35,020 nucleotides of DNA from Candidatus Anaerostipes avistercoris. GTDB taxonomy: Bacteria; Bacillota; Clostridia; Lachnospirales; Lachnospiraceae. Location of the stretch: positions 1 to 35,020 of the forward strand of contig DWWD01000033.1 in the NCBI GenBank assembly GCA_019119895.1. The letters are read 5' to 3'. Under the pieces are notes generated by a model. It saw only the letters and a list, made by a program, of their open reading frames with translations, was not told the DNA's origin and ran no database searches. Below are positions 1-8,725 of this stretch, piece after piece (position 1 is the stretch's first letter; every line of letters begins with the position of its first letter). The position numbers were made by a program, and so were the translations under genes.

Positions 1-2
1 TT

Positions 3-605
3 CACACCGCAAGTATTGGGTGGTTGGTCCTTTTGATTGCAAAGAAAATGAGTGTTAAATTTAATATTATGTTTGCTTTTATTTCTAATATATTAATATT
101 ATTTGTGTTTTCTCCAGAAAATATTTTACGAATAATAAATATTTTTGGCGGCGGGACAAGGATAAGTGCTTATTTTTCGGAGGCTTATCAACTTTCTTCT
201 GCTAGGCAATACGGTAATTTAATAGGCATAATATTTACATCAATTATTTTTATAATTTTGGCCGCATATTTGCTTAGACATAACAAAACTGTTACTGAAT
301 CGAAACAAGCCGGTTTATTGATGAGATGTAACATTTCCATACTTTTTACATTGAGTGTTGTTGTGCGATATACAGGAGAAGTTTATAGGTTACAAGAGGG
401 TATGGTTATTCTAAATTTACTATTGGTATTAAATTTAATAGATTCAAATAAATTCTATATTAATAAAATATCAAAACACAATTTAATTGTTATTATAGGA
501 TTGTTATTATATACAATCGGAATTATTTGGATTCGCCTTTTACGTTCCCTTATACCTACTATTGTTTTGCCAATATTAAAAAATAATTTATTTATTCATT
601 TTTAA
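3..605 (+). CDS. EpsG/Wzy-like polysaccharide polymerase, C-terminal part (5' end outside window)
   Basis: The reading frame is already open at the first bases of the window (it reads HTASIGW before the first TTG), so this is the C-terminal ~200 residues of a longer membrane protein. At least four hydrophobic helices are visible, around FNIMFAFISNILILFVF, IIFTSIIFIILAAYLL, ISILFTLSVVV and NLIVIIGLLLYTIGIIW. The HTA(S) stretch followed by a helix resembles the HTS/HTA helix of EpsG-family repeat-unit polymerases, which join lipid-linked oligosaccharide units at the outer face of the membrane. It is the first gene of a co-directional capsule gene run. The DNA is very AT-rich. An O-antigen ligase-type protein is the main alternative; the polymerase call is family-level inference. 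Confidence 0.6.
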   Translation, partial: HTASIGWLVLLIAKKMSVKFNIMFAFISNILILFVFSPENILRIINIFGGGTRISAYFSEAYQLSSARQYGNLIGIIFTSIIFIILAAYLLRHNKTVTESKQAGLLMRCNISILFTLSVVVRYTGEVYRLQEGMVILNLLLVLNLIDSNKFYINKISKHNLIVIIGLLLYTIGIIWIRLLRSLIPTIVLPILKNNLFIHF

Positions 606-660
606 TTTATTTAATTAAAACCTAAATTTTAATAGGGTAAACAGAAAGGATGGAAATATA

Positions 661-1794
661 GTGAAGAATAGATACAAAATAGCGATATTAACGCTGTATT
701 ATCACAATTATAATTATGGCGGATTGTTACAAGCGTATGCACTTCAAATGGTATTGAGTAAGGCTTTTGGATATGCGGATCAGATTAGTTATCAGCTTAG
801 GAGTGGCTATTCATCTCAATATCCATCTTTCTTGCTCTCATTTGTAGAAATTGGACATTTTATTAAAATATTGCCATGGCGTATAAAATTTAGAAAAACA
901 ATAAAGAAAATGAATAAATTTGCTAACTCTATTTCACATACACGTGTAGTCACAGCAAAAACTATTTCTAATCTCATACACGAATATAATATATTTGTAT
1001 GTGGTAGTGATCAAATTTGGAATCCGGTGGGATGGCAACCTACATTATTTCTAAATTTTGTACCGAATAGTAAGATTAAAATTTCATATGCTGCGAGTAT
1101 TGCAAGGGATAACTTGACGACAGATCAAGTTGAATATATAAGAAAGTATGTTAAAGATTTTTCTGCCATATCAGTACGTGAGAAGAAATCAGCAGATATG
1201 TTAAACCGAATCTACCCACAGTTAGATGTTCAATATATGCCGGATCCAGTTTTTTTATTGGAAGAATCCGAATGGAAGAAATTTGTTCGATCAAAGAGTA
1301 GCACAGAAACTTTTATCTTTGGGTATTTTTTAGGAGAGGATGTTGTTAATCGTGAAAAAGCTTTAGCATTTTCAAAAAAGCTTGGAATAAAGATTATATT
1401 TGCTTCACATTTGAGTTTTTCTCAATATAAATGGGAAAAAAAACATCAAAACAAAATTTGTTCACCGTTAGGGGTAGAGGATTTCCTTAACAATATAGCT
1501 AATGCTTCACTTGTATTAACAGATTCGTTTCATGCAGCAGCTTTTTCAGCTATTTATAGGACACCCTTTTACGTTTTACCTAGGTTTAGCTTACATGATA
1601 AAAATTCAATGAATTCAAGAATTTTTGACTTAGTCGAAGAGTTGCATATACCTAATCGTTTTACTGAAAATCTAAATGAAGATTTTGAGTGGACTGGTGA
1701 AGAAAAAGAAAATCTTTCAGCTAATATTAATCGACTACGCATAAGAGGTATTCAATATCTTGAAAAATCTCTATGTGTTACGAAAGGAGTTTAG
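661..1794 (+). CDS. Polysaccharide pyruvyl transferase family protein (WcaK/CsaB type)
   Basis: The protein has 377 residues, starts at GTG, and has an AGAAAGGATGG ribosome binding site just upstream. The layout of the polysaccharide pyruvyl transferase family is visible. An N-terminal YYHNYNYGGLLQAYALQ segment is followed by CGSDQIWNP, SYAASIARD, an AISVREK segment, YMPDPVFLL and the C-terminal LTDSFHAAAFSAIYRTPF segment, which carries the conserved S/T-D-S-F-H nucleotide or donor-binding motif. Members transfer pyruvate from phosphoenolpyruvate as a ketal onto a capsule or cell-wall sugar in the cytoplasm, adding negative charge. Only 6 bp separate it from the next gene, whose ribosome binding site lies inside this 3' end, so the two are probably co-translated. 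The acceptor sugar cannot be read from the sequence. Confidence 0.85.
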   Translation: MKNRYKIAILTLYYHNYNYGGLLQAYALQMVLSKAFGYADQISYQLRSGYSSQYPSFLLSFVEIGHFIKILPWRIKFRKTIKKMNKFANSISHTRVVTAKTISNLIHEYNIFVCGSDQIWNPVGWQPTLFLNFVPNSKIKISYAASIARDNLTTDQVEYIRKYVKDFSAISVREKKSADMLNRIYPQLDVQYMPDPVFLLEESEWKKFVRSKSSTETFIFGYFLGEDVVNREKALAFSKKLGIKIIFASHLSFSQYKWEKKHQNKICSPLGVEDFLNNIANASLVLTDSFHAAAFSAIYRTPFYVLPRFSLHDKNSMNSRIFDLVEELHIPNRFTENLNEDFEWTGEEKENLSANINRLRIRGIQYLEKSLCVTKGV

Positions 1795-1800
1795 CAGTAA

Positions 1801-3555
1801 ATGGATAAGTTTTATACAGATGAGAAGCATACACAGATTCTCATTGCACTAATGAAATTTCACGGTGTTAAAAAAGTTGTTGCAAGTCCGGGAACAACTA
1901 ATATTACCTTAATTGGAAGCTTACAAAGTGACCCTTATTTTGAAATATATAGCTCTGTAGATGAACGTTCTGCCGCATATATTGCTTGTGGTTTGGCCAG
2001 AGAAAGCGGCGAACCCGTTGCCCTTTCATGTACAGGAGCAACCGCTTCAAGAAATTATGCTTCTGGTTTAACTGAGGCATTTTATAGTAATTTACCCATA
2101 TTAGCGATTACATCAACACAGCATGTAGGGCGAGTGAGACAACTGATGCCCCAAGTTATAGATCGGACAAATCAGATGAATGATATGGTGAAAAAAAGTA
2201 TCCAAGTAGATGTTGTACATGATCAAGAAGATGAGTGGGCAATGCAAGTTTTGATTAATGATGCTTTATTAGAGCTTCGTCGTCATGGAGGCGGACCAGT
2301 CCATATTAATTTGGTTACCACCTATAGTAAAGACTTTTCTATACGCGAATTACCTAAAGTTAAAGGTATTCGTCGTTATTTCTTAAATGACGATATGCCG
2401 TCTTTGATTGGTAAGAAGATATTAATTAATGTTGGTACGCATGCTTGTTGGTCACAGCAGCTTACTGATGCTGTCGATTTGTTCTGCGAAAAGTATAATG
2501 CGACTGTTATTTGTGAACATATCAGTAATTATCGTGGGAAATACGGAATTTATCCTAGTTTATTTGTTAATCAGGATGGAAGGAGTTCTCCATTACTTGA
2601 ACCAGATATAATGATACATATTGGAGGTGTATTAGGATTTGGTGGGGGAATTAAAATTAAAATGAGAGAAGTATGGCGTGTCCATCCAGATGGTGAGGTC
2701 AGAGATACATTTAAGGAGTTGACTAATGTCTTCGAAATGAAAGAAATTGATTTTTTTGAACATTATTGTGAATTGAATCAGAATTCCATTATGGATACCA
2801 GCTATTATAGCGAATTTTATCAAGAATGTATTAATTTAGAAAATAAAATTCCGGAGTTACCGTTTTCAAATCCGTGGATTGCAAAAAATACGGTTGGAAG
2901 ATTGCCAAGTAATTGTGAACTGCATTTAGGTATTTTAAATTCTTTACGTTCATGGAGCTTATTTAATATCAATCATGAGAAAAATATTAATATTTTTTCA
3001 AACACAGGAGGATTCGGAATTGACGGGCTCGTATCTACCTTGTTAGGATCAGCTTTAGCAACTCCACAGAAACTTTTTATTGGTGTGATAGGGGATCTGG
3101 CATTCTTTTATGATATGAATGCTTTGGGTAATCGCCATATCAGCAATAATATTCGTTTAATGATTATAAATAATGGCAGAGGAACAGAGTTTAGAAACTA
3201 TAATCATCCTGCTGCATGTTTTGGTAAAGATGCAGATGAATATATGGCTGCTTATGGCCATTTTGGAAAACAGTCACGCGATTTGATACGTCACTATTCA
3301 GAGGATTTAGGGTTTGATTACTTATGCGCCGAAACAAAAGAAGAATACTTGGATAAAATCAATATTTTTCTGGAGAATGATATAAAGAAACATCCCATTA
3401 TATTTGAGATTTTTACAGATTCTAAAGATGAGAGCGATGCACTAAATATTCTTTTTCATATCGAAGTTTCAACCAAAACGGTAGCAAAAAGTGCTGTAAA
3501 AGAACTGCTAGGAGATAAAGGTGTAACTATGTTGAAAAAAATTATAAAGAAGTAA
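1801..3555 (+). CDS. MenD-like thiamine-diphosphate-dependent enzyme of the capsule locus
   Basis: This 584-residue protein has the three-domain layout of the acetolactate synthase/MenD family. The N-terminal Pyr domain carries ASPGTTN and the cofactor-activating glutamate in SVDERSAAYIACGLA (Glu55). A central domain lies near 190-330. The C-terminal PP domain has GD at 431-432 and NN at 457-458, matching the GD-X24-27-NN diphosphate/metal motif. GDLAFFYDMNALGN and GFGIDGLVSTLLGSA are closer to MenD than to acetolactate synthase. No menaquinone genes are near. Between a pyruvyl transferase and an SDR, it more likely builds a branched-chain sugar or a keto-acid-derived substituent; acetolactate-synthase-like YerE of yersiniose synthesis is a known precedent. 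Substrate unknown. Confidence 0.75.
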   Translation: MDKFYTDEKHTQILIALMKFHGVKKVVASPGTTNITLIGSLQSDPYFEIYSSVDERSAAYIACGLARESGEPVALSCTGATASRNYASGLTEAFYSNLPILAITSTQHVGRVRQLMPQVIDRTNQMNDMVKKSIQVDVVHDQEDEWAMQVLINDALLELRRHGGGPVHINLVTTYSKDFSIRELPKVKGIRRYFLNDDMPSLIGKKILINVGTHACWSQQLTDAVDLFCEKYNATVICEHISNYRGKYGIYPSLFVNQDGRSSPLLEPDIMIHIGGVLGFGGGIKIKMREVWRVHPDGEVRDTFKELTNVFEMKEIDFFEHYCELNQNSIMDTSYYSEFYQECINLENKIPELPFSNPWIAKNTVGRLPSNCELHLGILNSLRSWSLFNINHEKNINIFSNTGGFGIDGLVSTLLGSALATPQKLFIGVIGDLAFFYDMNALGNRHISNNIRLMIINNGRGTEFRNYNHPAACFGKDADEYMAAYGHFGKQSRDLIRHYSEDLGFDYLCAETKEEYLDKINIFLENDIKKHPIIFEIFTDSKDESDALNILFHIEVSTKTVAKSAVKELLGDKGVTMLKKIIKK

Positions 3556-3976
3556 GAATTTTTGAAAAATGTCGTATGGGTAAGTCTTTTGGACTGTCTG
3601 ATATATATATCGATTTAGTCTCGATTCATAAGTAAAATTTATATATGTGTTATAGCACTATTTTATTTGGATATTCTCGATATCTATAGATTAGCCTTGT
3701 TGCCATGTTACATTCTTTAACAATAATATCATTGATGATGAATTATTGGTCAGGGATTCAAAGAAAAATTCTTTTTGTCAAAGAGAAAAAAGTTAAATAT
3801 GGTGAAGAGTAACAGGTCATTGATTTACATTGGAGACGTCTCTTTGAAATTTATATTTTTTAGCATATTGATACAAAAAGAAAACTTTGCCCGGATATAA
3901 ATAAAATTTTAAATGGTATTTAGGCAGAAAATTAAAGAAAGGAAAAGTCTGGTTTTAATTAGGCTGAATAGAAACT
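3556..3976. other. AT-rich intergenic stretch without a recognisable gene
   Basis: These 421 bp separate the MenD-like gene from the SDR gene. I see no convincing reading frame: the longest piece starts at ATG 3799, runs about 34 codons and lacks similarity I recognise. There is no strong terminator hairpin and no complete mobile element. The length and very low GC content suggest decayed sequence left by gene loss or exchange inside the capsule cassette. Confidence 0.5.
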
Positions 3977-4810
3977 ATGGGAGTTAAAACAAAAATTAAA
4001 AACATGATACGCTTTTTCAAGGCCAAAGAAATGGTACCCATCTATCAACCGATAAATGGACAACATCTTCTTAAAGGGAAAACCGCGCTTATTACAGGTG
4101 GTAGTGGTGGCATTGGATTTGCCGTCGCCAAGGCTTTTTTACAACAGGATTGTGAGGTCATCATCGCTGGAACAAACGAAAAAAAACTTTCCCAATACTG
4201 TGAGAAATTATCGGGAGGCAGGGCACGCTATTTAATTATTGATGTTACTGATGTAGATTCAATGCCCGAAAAAGTACGCCTTGTTGCCGATATGTCTTCC
4301 ACAGGGAAGATAGATATACTGGTAAATTCTGCTGGTCTGGTATCGCATTCAGATTTTTATCATATATCTGAGAAGGAATATGATTCTATCATGAATGTAA
4401 ATGCAAAAGGTACATATTTTATGAGCCAGACAGTTGCGAAAATGATGATAGAGAAAAAGATTAAAGGGCATATTCTCAACGTTACTTCATCGTCAGCGCT
4501 ACGTCCTGCATGGACACCTTATCAAATGTCCAAGTGGGCTGTGAGAGGATTGACTCTGGGATTGGCTGACGCACTATTGCCGTACGGAATTGTGGTAAAT
4601 GCTATCGCTCCCGGCCCTGTGGCAACACCGATGTTGGGCAAGTTTGAAGGTGATTCCATCTATAATGAAACATCTCCATTGGGTAGATATGCCATGCCGG
4701 AAGAGATTGCCCAGCTTGCTGTGTTTATGGTGAGTGATATGGGAAATCTCATTGTGGGGGATACCTTCTATATGACCGGCGGAAGTGGGACGATTACGCT
4801 ACATAATTAA
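3977..4810 (+). CDS. Short-chain dehydrogenase/reductase (classical SDR) of the capsule locus
   Basis: The protein has 277 residues and is a classical SDR with an N-terminal extension of about 34 residues before the Rossmann fold. It shows the TGGSGGIG dinucleotide motif at 40-47, NSAG at 117-120, catalytic Ser around 171-173, YQMSK with Tyr182 and Lys186, and IAPGPVATPM after the active site. It probably reduces a keto group with NAD(P)H. After the MenD-like enzyme it is a natural candidate to reduce a newly made keto sugar or side-chain carbonyl; that pairing is inference. The ATG at 3977 has only a weak ribosome binding site, so the exact start is uncertain. The next good flanking gene downstream is the flippase. 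Confidence 0.8.
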   Translation: MGVKTKIKNMIRFFKAKEMVPIYQPINGQHLLKGKTALITGGSGGIGFAVAKAFLQQDCEVIIAGTNEKKLSQYCEKLSGGRARYLIIDVTDVDSMPEKVRLVADMSSTGKIDILVNSAGLVSHSDFYHISEKEYDSIMNVNAKGTYFMSQTVAKMMIEKKIKGHILNVTSSSALRPAWTPYQMSKWAVRGLTLGLADALLPYGIVVNAIAPGPVATPMLGKFEGDSIYNETSPLGRYAMPEEIAQLAVFMVSDMGNLIVGDTFYMTGGSGTITLHN

Positions 4811-4886
4811 TCCTGCAGATTTAATAAAGTTGACAATGTGATATGCTTGCCTAACGAGTGACGGCTCTGTAATATTTTTATCTAAA

Positions 4887-5476
4887 TTGACTAAAAAGTA
4901 TATATTTCTCGACGCTGTGCGAATGTATGAGGACAGTAAAGAGATCATTACTAAGAATTCGTCAAAATTTTTGAATATCTGCAAAGATATTGATTATCTC
5001 AAAACAGATGAGTATACACCTGCAAAAGCAAGATCTGAAAATATGTTGTTTAATTTTGATATGAGAAATTGGACAATCATCAGATTCTATATAACATATA
5101 ATTCAAAAGGGCTTCGGCTCGGCGAATTGGAATTTGAAAATTGGCTTATAGAGATACTCTTTAGCAGGTCGCTTATATTTCCAAAAGATGTCGAAACACA
5201 TGAAAACCACTTTGATTTATGGCGATGATGATATGAAATGGAGAGATGTAGTGGAAATATACAAAGATGCTATTGAGCATCAGACAGTCTATCGTCCAGA
5301 GTTTTATACAGCAGATACAAATAAATGATAGCCTGTTTGCTATTATAAGTTATGTGATTGACCTAGATAAATCTATAGGAAGAAGATTTTCAGCATGTGG
5401 TATGAGAGACGGTAAAGAGGTGATCAACCAACTTGGGTTATTATGCTCCGAAACTTGTGAAAATGGAAATTTATGA
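4887..5476 (+). pseudogene. Probable frameshifted remnant of an unrecognised capsule-locus gene
   Basis: Three overlapping pieces in three successive + frames look like one broken protein. Piece one (TTG at 4887 to stop at 5228) is a 113-residue stretch with ENMLFNFDMRNWTIIRFYI and FPKDVETHENHFDLWR. Piece two, around 5218-5328, reads IYGDDDMKWRDVVEIYKDA and stops at TGA 5326-5328. Piece three (5267-5476) reads NDSLFAIISYVIDLDKSIGRR near its middle. The pieces have protein-like composition and join end to end, which suggests two frameshifts. I do not recognise the family. A decayed glycosyl- or acyltransferase would fit the neighbourhood, but nothing in the sequence proves it. Piece one could also be a real small gene. 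Confidence 0.35.
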
Positions 5477-5558
5477 TTGGTTCTAGAAAAGAAGCAGTGA
5501 TGGAAAGGAGATAGAGCTTTTTCTCTTATTTTAGGCAGAAGTTCTATAAATATTATTT

Positions 5559-7097
5559 ATGGCGTTTCAGGCAGACAGTAAAAAGATAGCAAAAAATACA
5601 ATTATCCTCTATATGAGGCAGGTTCTTATCATGGTGATATCGCTATACACATCCAGAGTTGTATTACAAACTTTAGGTGCAGATGATTATGGTATTTACA
5701 ATGTTGTAGGTGGATTTGTTACTATGTTCAATGTGATATCTGGAGCTTTCACTGTAGCCATATCAAGATTTATGGCTTATGTGATTGGTGAGGACAATGA
5801 GGAAAAGGTAGGAGAGCTTTTTTCAACAGCACTTATGGTTCAGTGCTGTATGGGATTATTTATTGTACTTCTACTGGCTACGGTAGGTGTATGGTATGTT
5901 ACGAATATTATGGTACTCCCGGAGGGAAGAACTGGGGCGGCTCTATGGGTATTGGCATTTTCCGCAATTTCCTTCTTCATCAATCTGATAAGCGTTCCGT
6001 ATAATGCTCTGATAGTAGCCCATGAGCATATGAAGGCATATGCTTATATAGCTATCTTTGAGGCTATAATGAAACTGCTTATTTCATTTGCCATTGTTGT
6101 TTCACCGATTGATAAATTGATTACTTATAGTTTTCTTACTGTACTTACCGCTGCTATAGTCAGGCTTTGCTATTCAATTTACTGTAATAAAAATTTTACA
6201 GGATGTAAATTTAGACTCAAAGTACATAGGAGCATGTTAAAGGAAATGATGTCCTTTGTGGGATGGGCACTTTTGGGAAACGGAGCAGTGGTTCTTCGGG
6301 ATCAGGGAACGAACATAATTCTCAACCTTTTCGGAGGCACTACAGTTAATGCGGCACGAGGCATTGCTCAGAATGTAAACAATGCAGTACAGAGTTTTGT
6401 TAATAATTTTATGCAGGCTACTCAGCCGGAGATTACTAAGCTAAAGGCTACGGATCAGCTTGCTGAGATGAGAACACTGATATTTAGGAGCTGCAGAGTT
6501 TGCTATTTTTTGATGTTGATTTTAAGTGTTCCTTTAATCAAGAATATTGATTATGTGCTTGAGGTATGGCTGGGAGAGGTTCCGGCCTATACTAATTTGT
6601 TTGTCGTTTTTACCTTAATAGATTCATTGATTGCTGCGCTTAATAACCCCTTACTTTACGGTATGCTTGCAACGGGAAAGATTAAGACCTATGAAATTGT
6701 GATGTCATCAATGTGTATACTTAGTATACCAATTAATTATTGCTTGTTGAGTTTGGGGATTACTCCTGTATACGTATATATTGTCATAATAATTATAAGA
6801 TTTTTGATTATGTTATCTCTTGTGTGGCAGTCAAAGACATATGGTTTGAAGTGGAAGGATTTTATTTTAAATGTTGCTGCTAGAGTAATTATAACTACAG
6901 TCATATGCGTTGTGGTGGCAGCTCTTGTTAACTTTGTTTTTATCAATATAGGCTTTCTAAAATTTTTAATAGAGACTGGAATTATAGTACTGTTAGATGG
7001 GTGTATGATATTTGTGGTTGGCTTTTCAGGTACAGAGCGGAAAACTATTATTTCCGTCATAAAAATAAGAATTTTGCCAAAAGTTTTAAAAAATTAA
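5559..7097 (+). CDS. Wzx-type polysaccharide flippase (MATE/MVF superfamily)
   Basis: The protein has 512 residues and is almost entirely hydrophobic, with about 12-14 helices. It has the N-terminal signature typical of oligosaccharide repeat-unit flippases: KKIAKNTIILYMRQVLIM, then SRVVLQTLGADDYGIYNVVG. A central loop carries GNGAVVLRDQGTNIILNLF and ARGIAQNVNNAVQSF. Proteins of this kind move the lipid-linked repeat unit across the cytoplasmic membrane, where an EpsG/Wzy-type polymerase extends it. Its presence together with the polymerase fragment and CpsBCD indicates a Wzx/Wzy-dependent pathway. A ribosome binding site (GGAAAGGAGA, about 5502-5513) lies some 45 bp upstream, unusually far. 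The 3' neighbour cpsB starts 186 bp later. Confidence 0.88.
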   Translation: MAFQADSKKIAKNTIILYMRQVLIMVISLYTSRVVLQTLGADDYGIYNVVGGFVTMFNVISGAFTVAISRFMAYVIGEDNEEKVGELFSTALMVQCCMGLFIVLLLATVGVWYVTNIMVLPEGRTGAALWVLAFSAISFFINLISVPYNALIVAHEHMKAYAYIAIFEAIMKLLISFAIVVSPIDKLITYSFLTVLTAAIVRLCYSIYCNKNFTGCKFRLKVHRSMLKEMMSFVGWALLGNGAVVLRDQGTNIILNLFGGTTVNAARGIAQNVNNAVQSFVNNFMQATQPEITKLKATDQLAEMRTLIFRSCRVCYFLMLILSVPLIKNIDYVLEVWLGEVPAYTNLFVVFTLIDSLIAALNNPLLYGMLATGKIKTYEIVMSSMCILSIPINYCLLSLGITPVYVYIVIIIIRFLIMLSLVWQSKTYGLKWKDFILNVAARVIITTVICVVVAALVNFVFINIGFLKFLIETGIIVLLDGCMIFVVGFSGTERKTIISVIKIRILPKVLKN

Positions 7098-7146
7098 TTG
7101 CAGATGGGGTATACAGGGAGGAATTGTACTCTGATTTGTATTGAGA

Positions 7147-7269
7147 GATTATTTAAATAATCATTAAAAGAAATCGGAAGCTTACTTAATAAATATATTA
7201 TTTAATGAGATAATGTTTAAATAAATTGATATTGGTTAGAAATATCAATAAAACCCGCTTATTCAGCGG
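7147..7269. repeat. Cluster of three palindromes between flippase and cpsB
   Basis: Three inverted repeats are packed into the AT-rich gap before cpsB. The first is a 16-bp perfect palindrome, GATTATTTAAATAATC (7147-7162). The second is a hairpin with 8-bp arms, TTGATATT (7226-7233) and AATATCAA (7241-7248), around a 7-nt loop. The third is CCGCT-TATTC-AGCGG (7255-7269), ending next to the AGAAAGG ribosome binding site of cpsB. None is followed by a clear T-run, so they look more like operators or RNA structures that tune cpsB translation than like intrinsic terminators. Function is not shown. Confidence 0.4.
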
Positions 7270-7283
7270 AGAAAGGACTGACA

Positions 7284-7997
7284 ATGGATTACATCACAGA
7301 CATGCATACACATATTTTATATGGTGTGGACGACGGTGCCCGCAGTTTGAAGGATTCCATCCGCCTGATTATGGTGGAACGCAGACAGGGTGTTAAAAGG
7401 ATTTTCCTGACACCGCACTATGGACCAAAGTTCGGATATCCGGACCGGGAACTTCTGGAAACGAGATTCCGGGAGATACAGCAGGAGACAAAGAAATATT
7501 ATCCTAACATCCGGTTGTATCTGGGAAGCGAATTATATTATCAGAGGAATACGATACAGGATTTAAAAGAAGGAAGAGCCCTTACCATGGCAGGCAGTAA
7601 ATACATATTAGTTGAGTTTGGAACAGGAGATTCCTATTCTTCTATTTTCAAAGCAGTGCAGGATATGATTTACGCCGGATACCTGCCAATCATTGCACAT
7701 GTGGAACGGTATGATGCGGTTTTGAATCAAATGGAGAGAGCCAGGGAACTTGTGAAAGCAGGGGCGTATCTTCAAATAAATGCGGAGAGCTTTACCGGAA
7801 CAATATTTAACAGAAGAACTGCATTTTGCATGAAACTTTTGAAAGCCGGTTTAGTTTGTTTTGTTGCCAGTGACTGTCACGATCTGAGCAGACGCTGCCC
7901 GAATATGCGGGAAGGAATGGAAGCCATTCATAAAAAAATGGCCGGATATTCTTTTGAACAAAACATAGATAAAGTAATTGAAGGAAAGTACATATAA
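7284..7997 (+). CDS. cpsB: CpsB/CapC-type PHP-family protein-tyrosine phosphatase
   Basis: The protein has 237 residues, the usual length for the family. The N-terminus reads DMHTHILYGVDDG, the metal-binding PHP signature. Further metal-ligand segments follow: FLTPHYGP, GSELYYQ, IAHVERYDAV and the C-terminal ASDCHDLSRRCPN. Family members are manganese-dependent phosphatases that remove phosphate from the tyrosine cluster of the CpsD kinase and so set the phosphorylation cycle that controls chain length and export. It sits directly upstream of cpsC and cpsD, and its stop codon overlaps the TAAGGAG ribosome binding site of cpsC. The DNA is clearly less AT-rich than the genes before it. Confidence 0.92.
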   Translation: MDYITDMHTHILYGVDDGARSLKDSIRLIMVERRQGVKRIFLTPHYGPKFGYPDRELLETRFREIQQETKKYYPNIRLYLGSELYYQRNTIQDLKEGRALTMAGSKYILVEFGTGDSYSSIFKAVQDMIYAGYLPIIAHVERYDAVLNQMERARELVKAGAYLQINAESFTGTIFNRRTAFCMKLLKAGLVCFVASDCHDLSRRCPNMREGMEAIHKKMAGYSFEQNIDKVIEGKYI

Positions 7998-8008
7998 GGA
8001 GAACAATT

Positions 8009-8725
8009 ATGCACGAGTTAGAAAATGATGAAATTGAAATCGATTTGAAAGAGTTGTTTGAGGTACTGAAGAGTAAGATCCTGGTCATTCTGGCAACGAC
8101 AGTTATATTTATCGCGGTTTCTGCTGGAGTCACAAGGTTCATGATTACGCCAATGTATTCTTCTACGGCGCAGCTGTATGTGATATCCAGTACAGATCTG
8201 TCACAATTGACAAATCTGACAATGGGAACTCAGCTTACCCAGGACTATATGGAAATCGTGACAACAAGAGGTGTCGTCAATAAAGTGATTGATAATCTGG
8301 GACTTGATTTAGATTATGAGGAAATGCTGGACAAGATTACCGTTGAAAATCCCACGGACACGCGAATTATGGAAATCAGCGTCAGTGATCCGGATCCTGA
8401 AGAAGCCATGGAAATCACGCAGGAACTTGCAGAAGTGACAGCGGATACGGTATCGTCCAAAATGGATGTAAAAGCGCCGACGATTATCGAGGATGCTTAT
8501 CTGGCCGACGAACCTGACAGCCCGAGTATGTTAAGGAATGTTGCCATCGGCGGTCTTCTTGGACTCATATTATCTGCAGGGGTGTTTATTATACAATTTA
8601 TTATGAATGATACCATTCGAAGAGAAGATGATATTGAGAAGTATCTCGGAATTAATACCCTGGCAAAACTGCCACTGGCAAGCGGAGAGAAGAAACGTAC
8701 GAAGAAGGTTAGGAGGGTGCAGTAA
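8009..8725 (+). CDS. cpsC: CpsC/Wzz-family capsule chain-length and kinase-activator protein
   Basis: The protein has 238 residues with two membrane helices, near residues 25-47 (ILVILATTVIFIAVSAGV) and about 178-200 (NVAIGGLLGLILSAGVFII). They flank an extracellular domain with YSSTAQLYV and the proline-containing DEPDSPSM segment just before the second helix, as in Wzz/CpsC proteins. The short C-terminal cytoplasmic tail is basic (KKRTKKVRRVQ). In this family the tail docks and activates the CpsD tyrosine kinase at the membrane. Stop and start overlap with cpsD as TAATG, so the two are translationally coupled. Confidence 0.9.
   Translation: MHELENDEIEIDLKELFEVLKSKILVILATTVIFIAVSAGVTRFMITPMYSSTAQLYVISSTDLSQLTNLTMGTQLTQDYMEIVTTRGVVNKVIDNLGLDLDYEEMLDKITVENPTDTRIMEISVSDPDPEEAMEITQELAEVTADTVSSKMDVKAPTIIEDAYLADEPDSPSMLRNVAIGGLLGLILSAGVFIIQFIMNDTIRREDDIEKYLGINTLAKLPLASGEKKRTKKVRRVQ

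Noticed and set aside
3799-3904. Short + strand frame in the 421-bp capsule gap
   Set aside because: It has about 34 codons, no ribosome binding site and no recognisable sequence.
4811-4886. TTGACA near 4830 as a promoter for the broken gene
   Set aside because: No acceptable -10 box lies 16-18 bp downstream.
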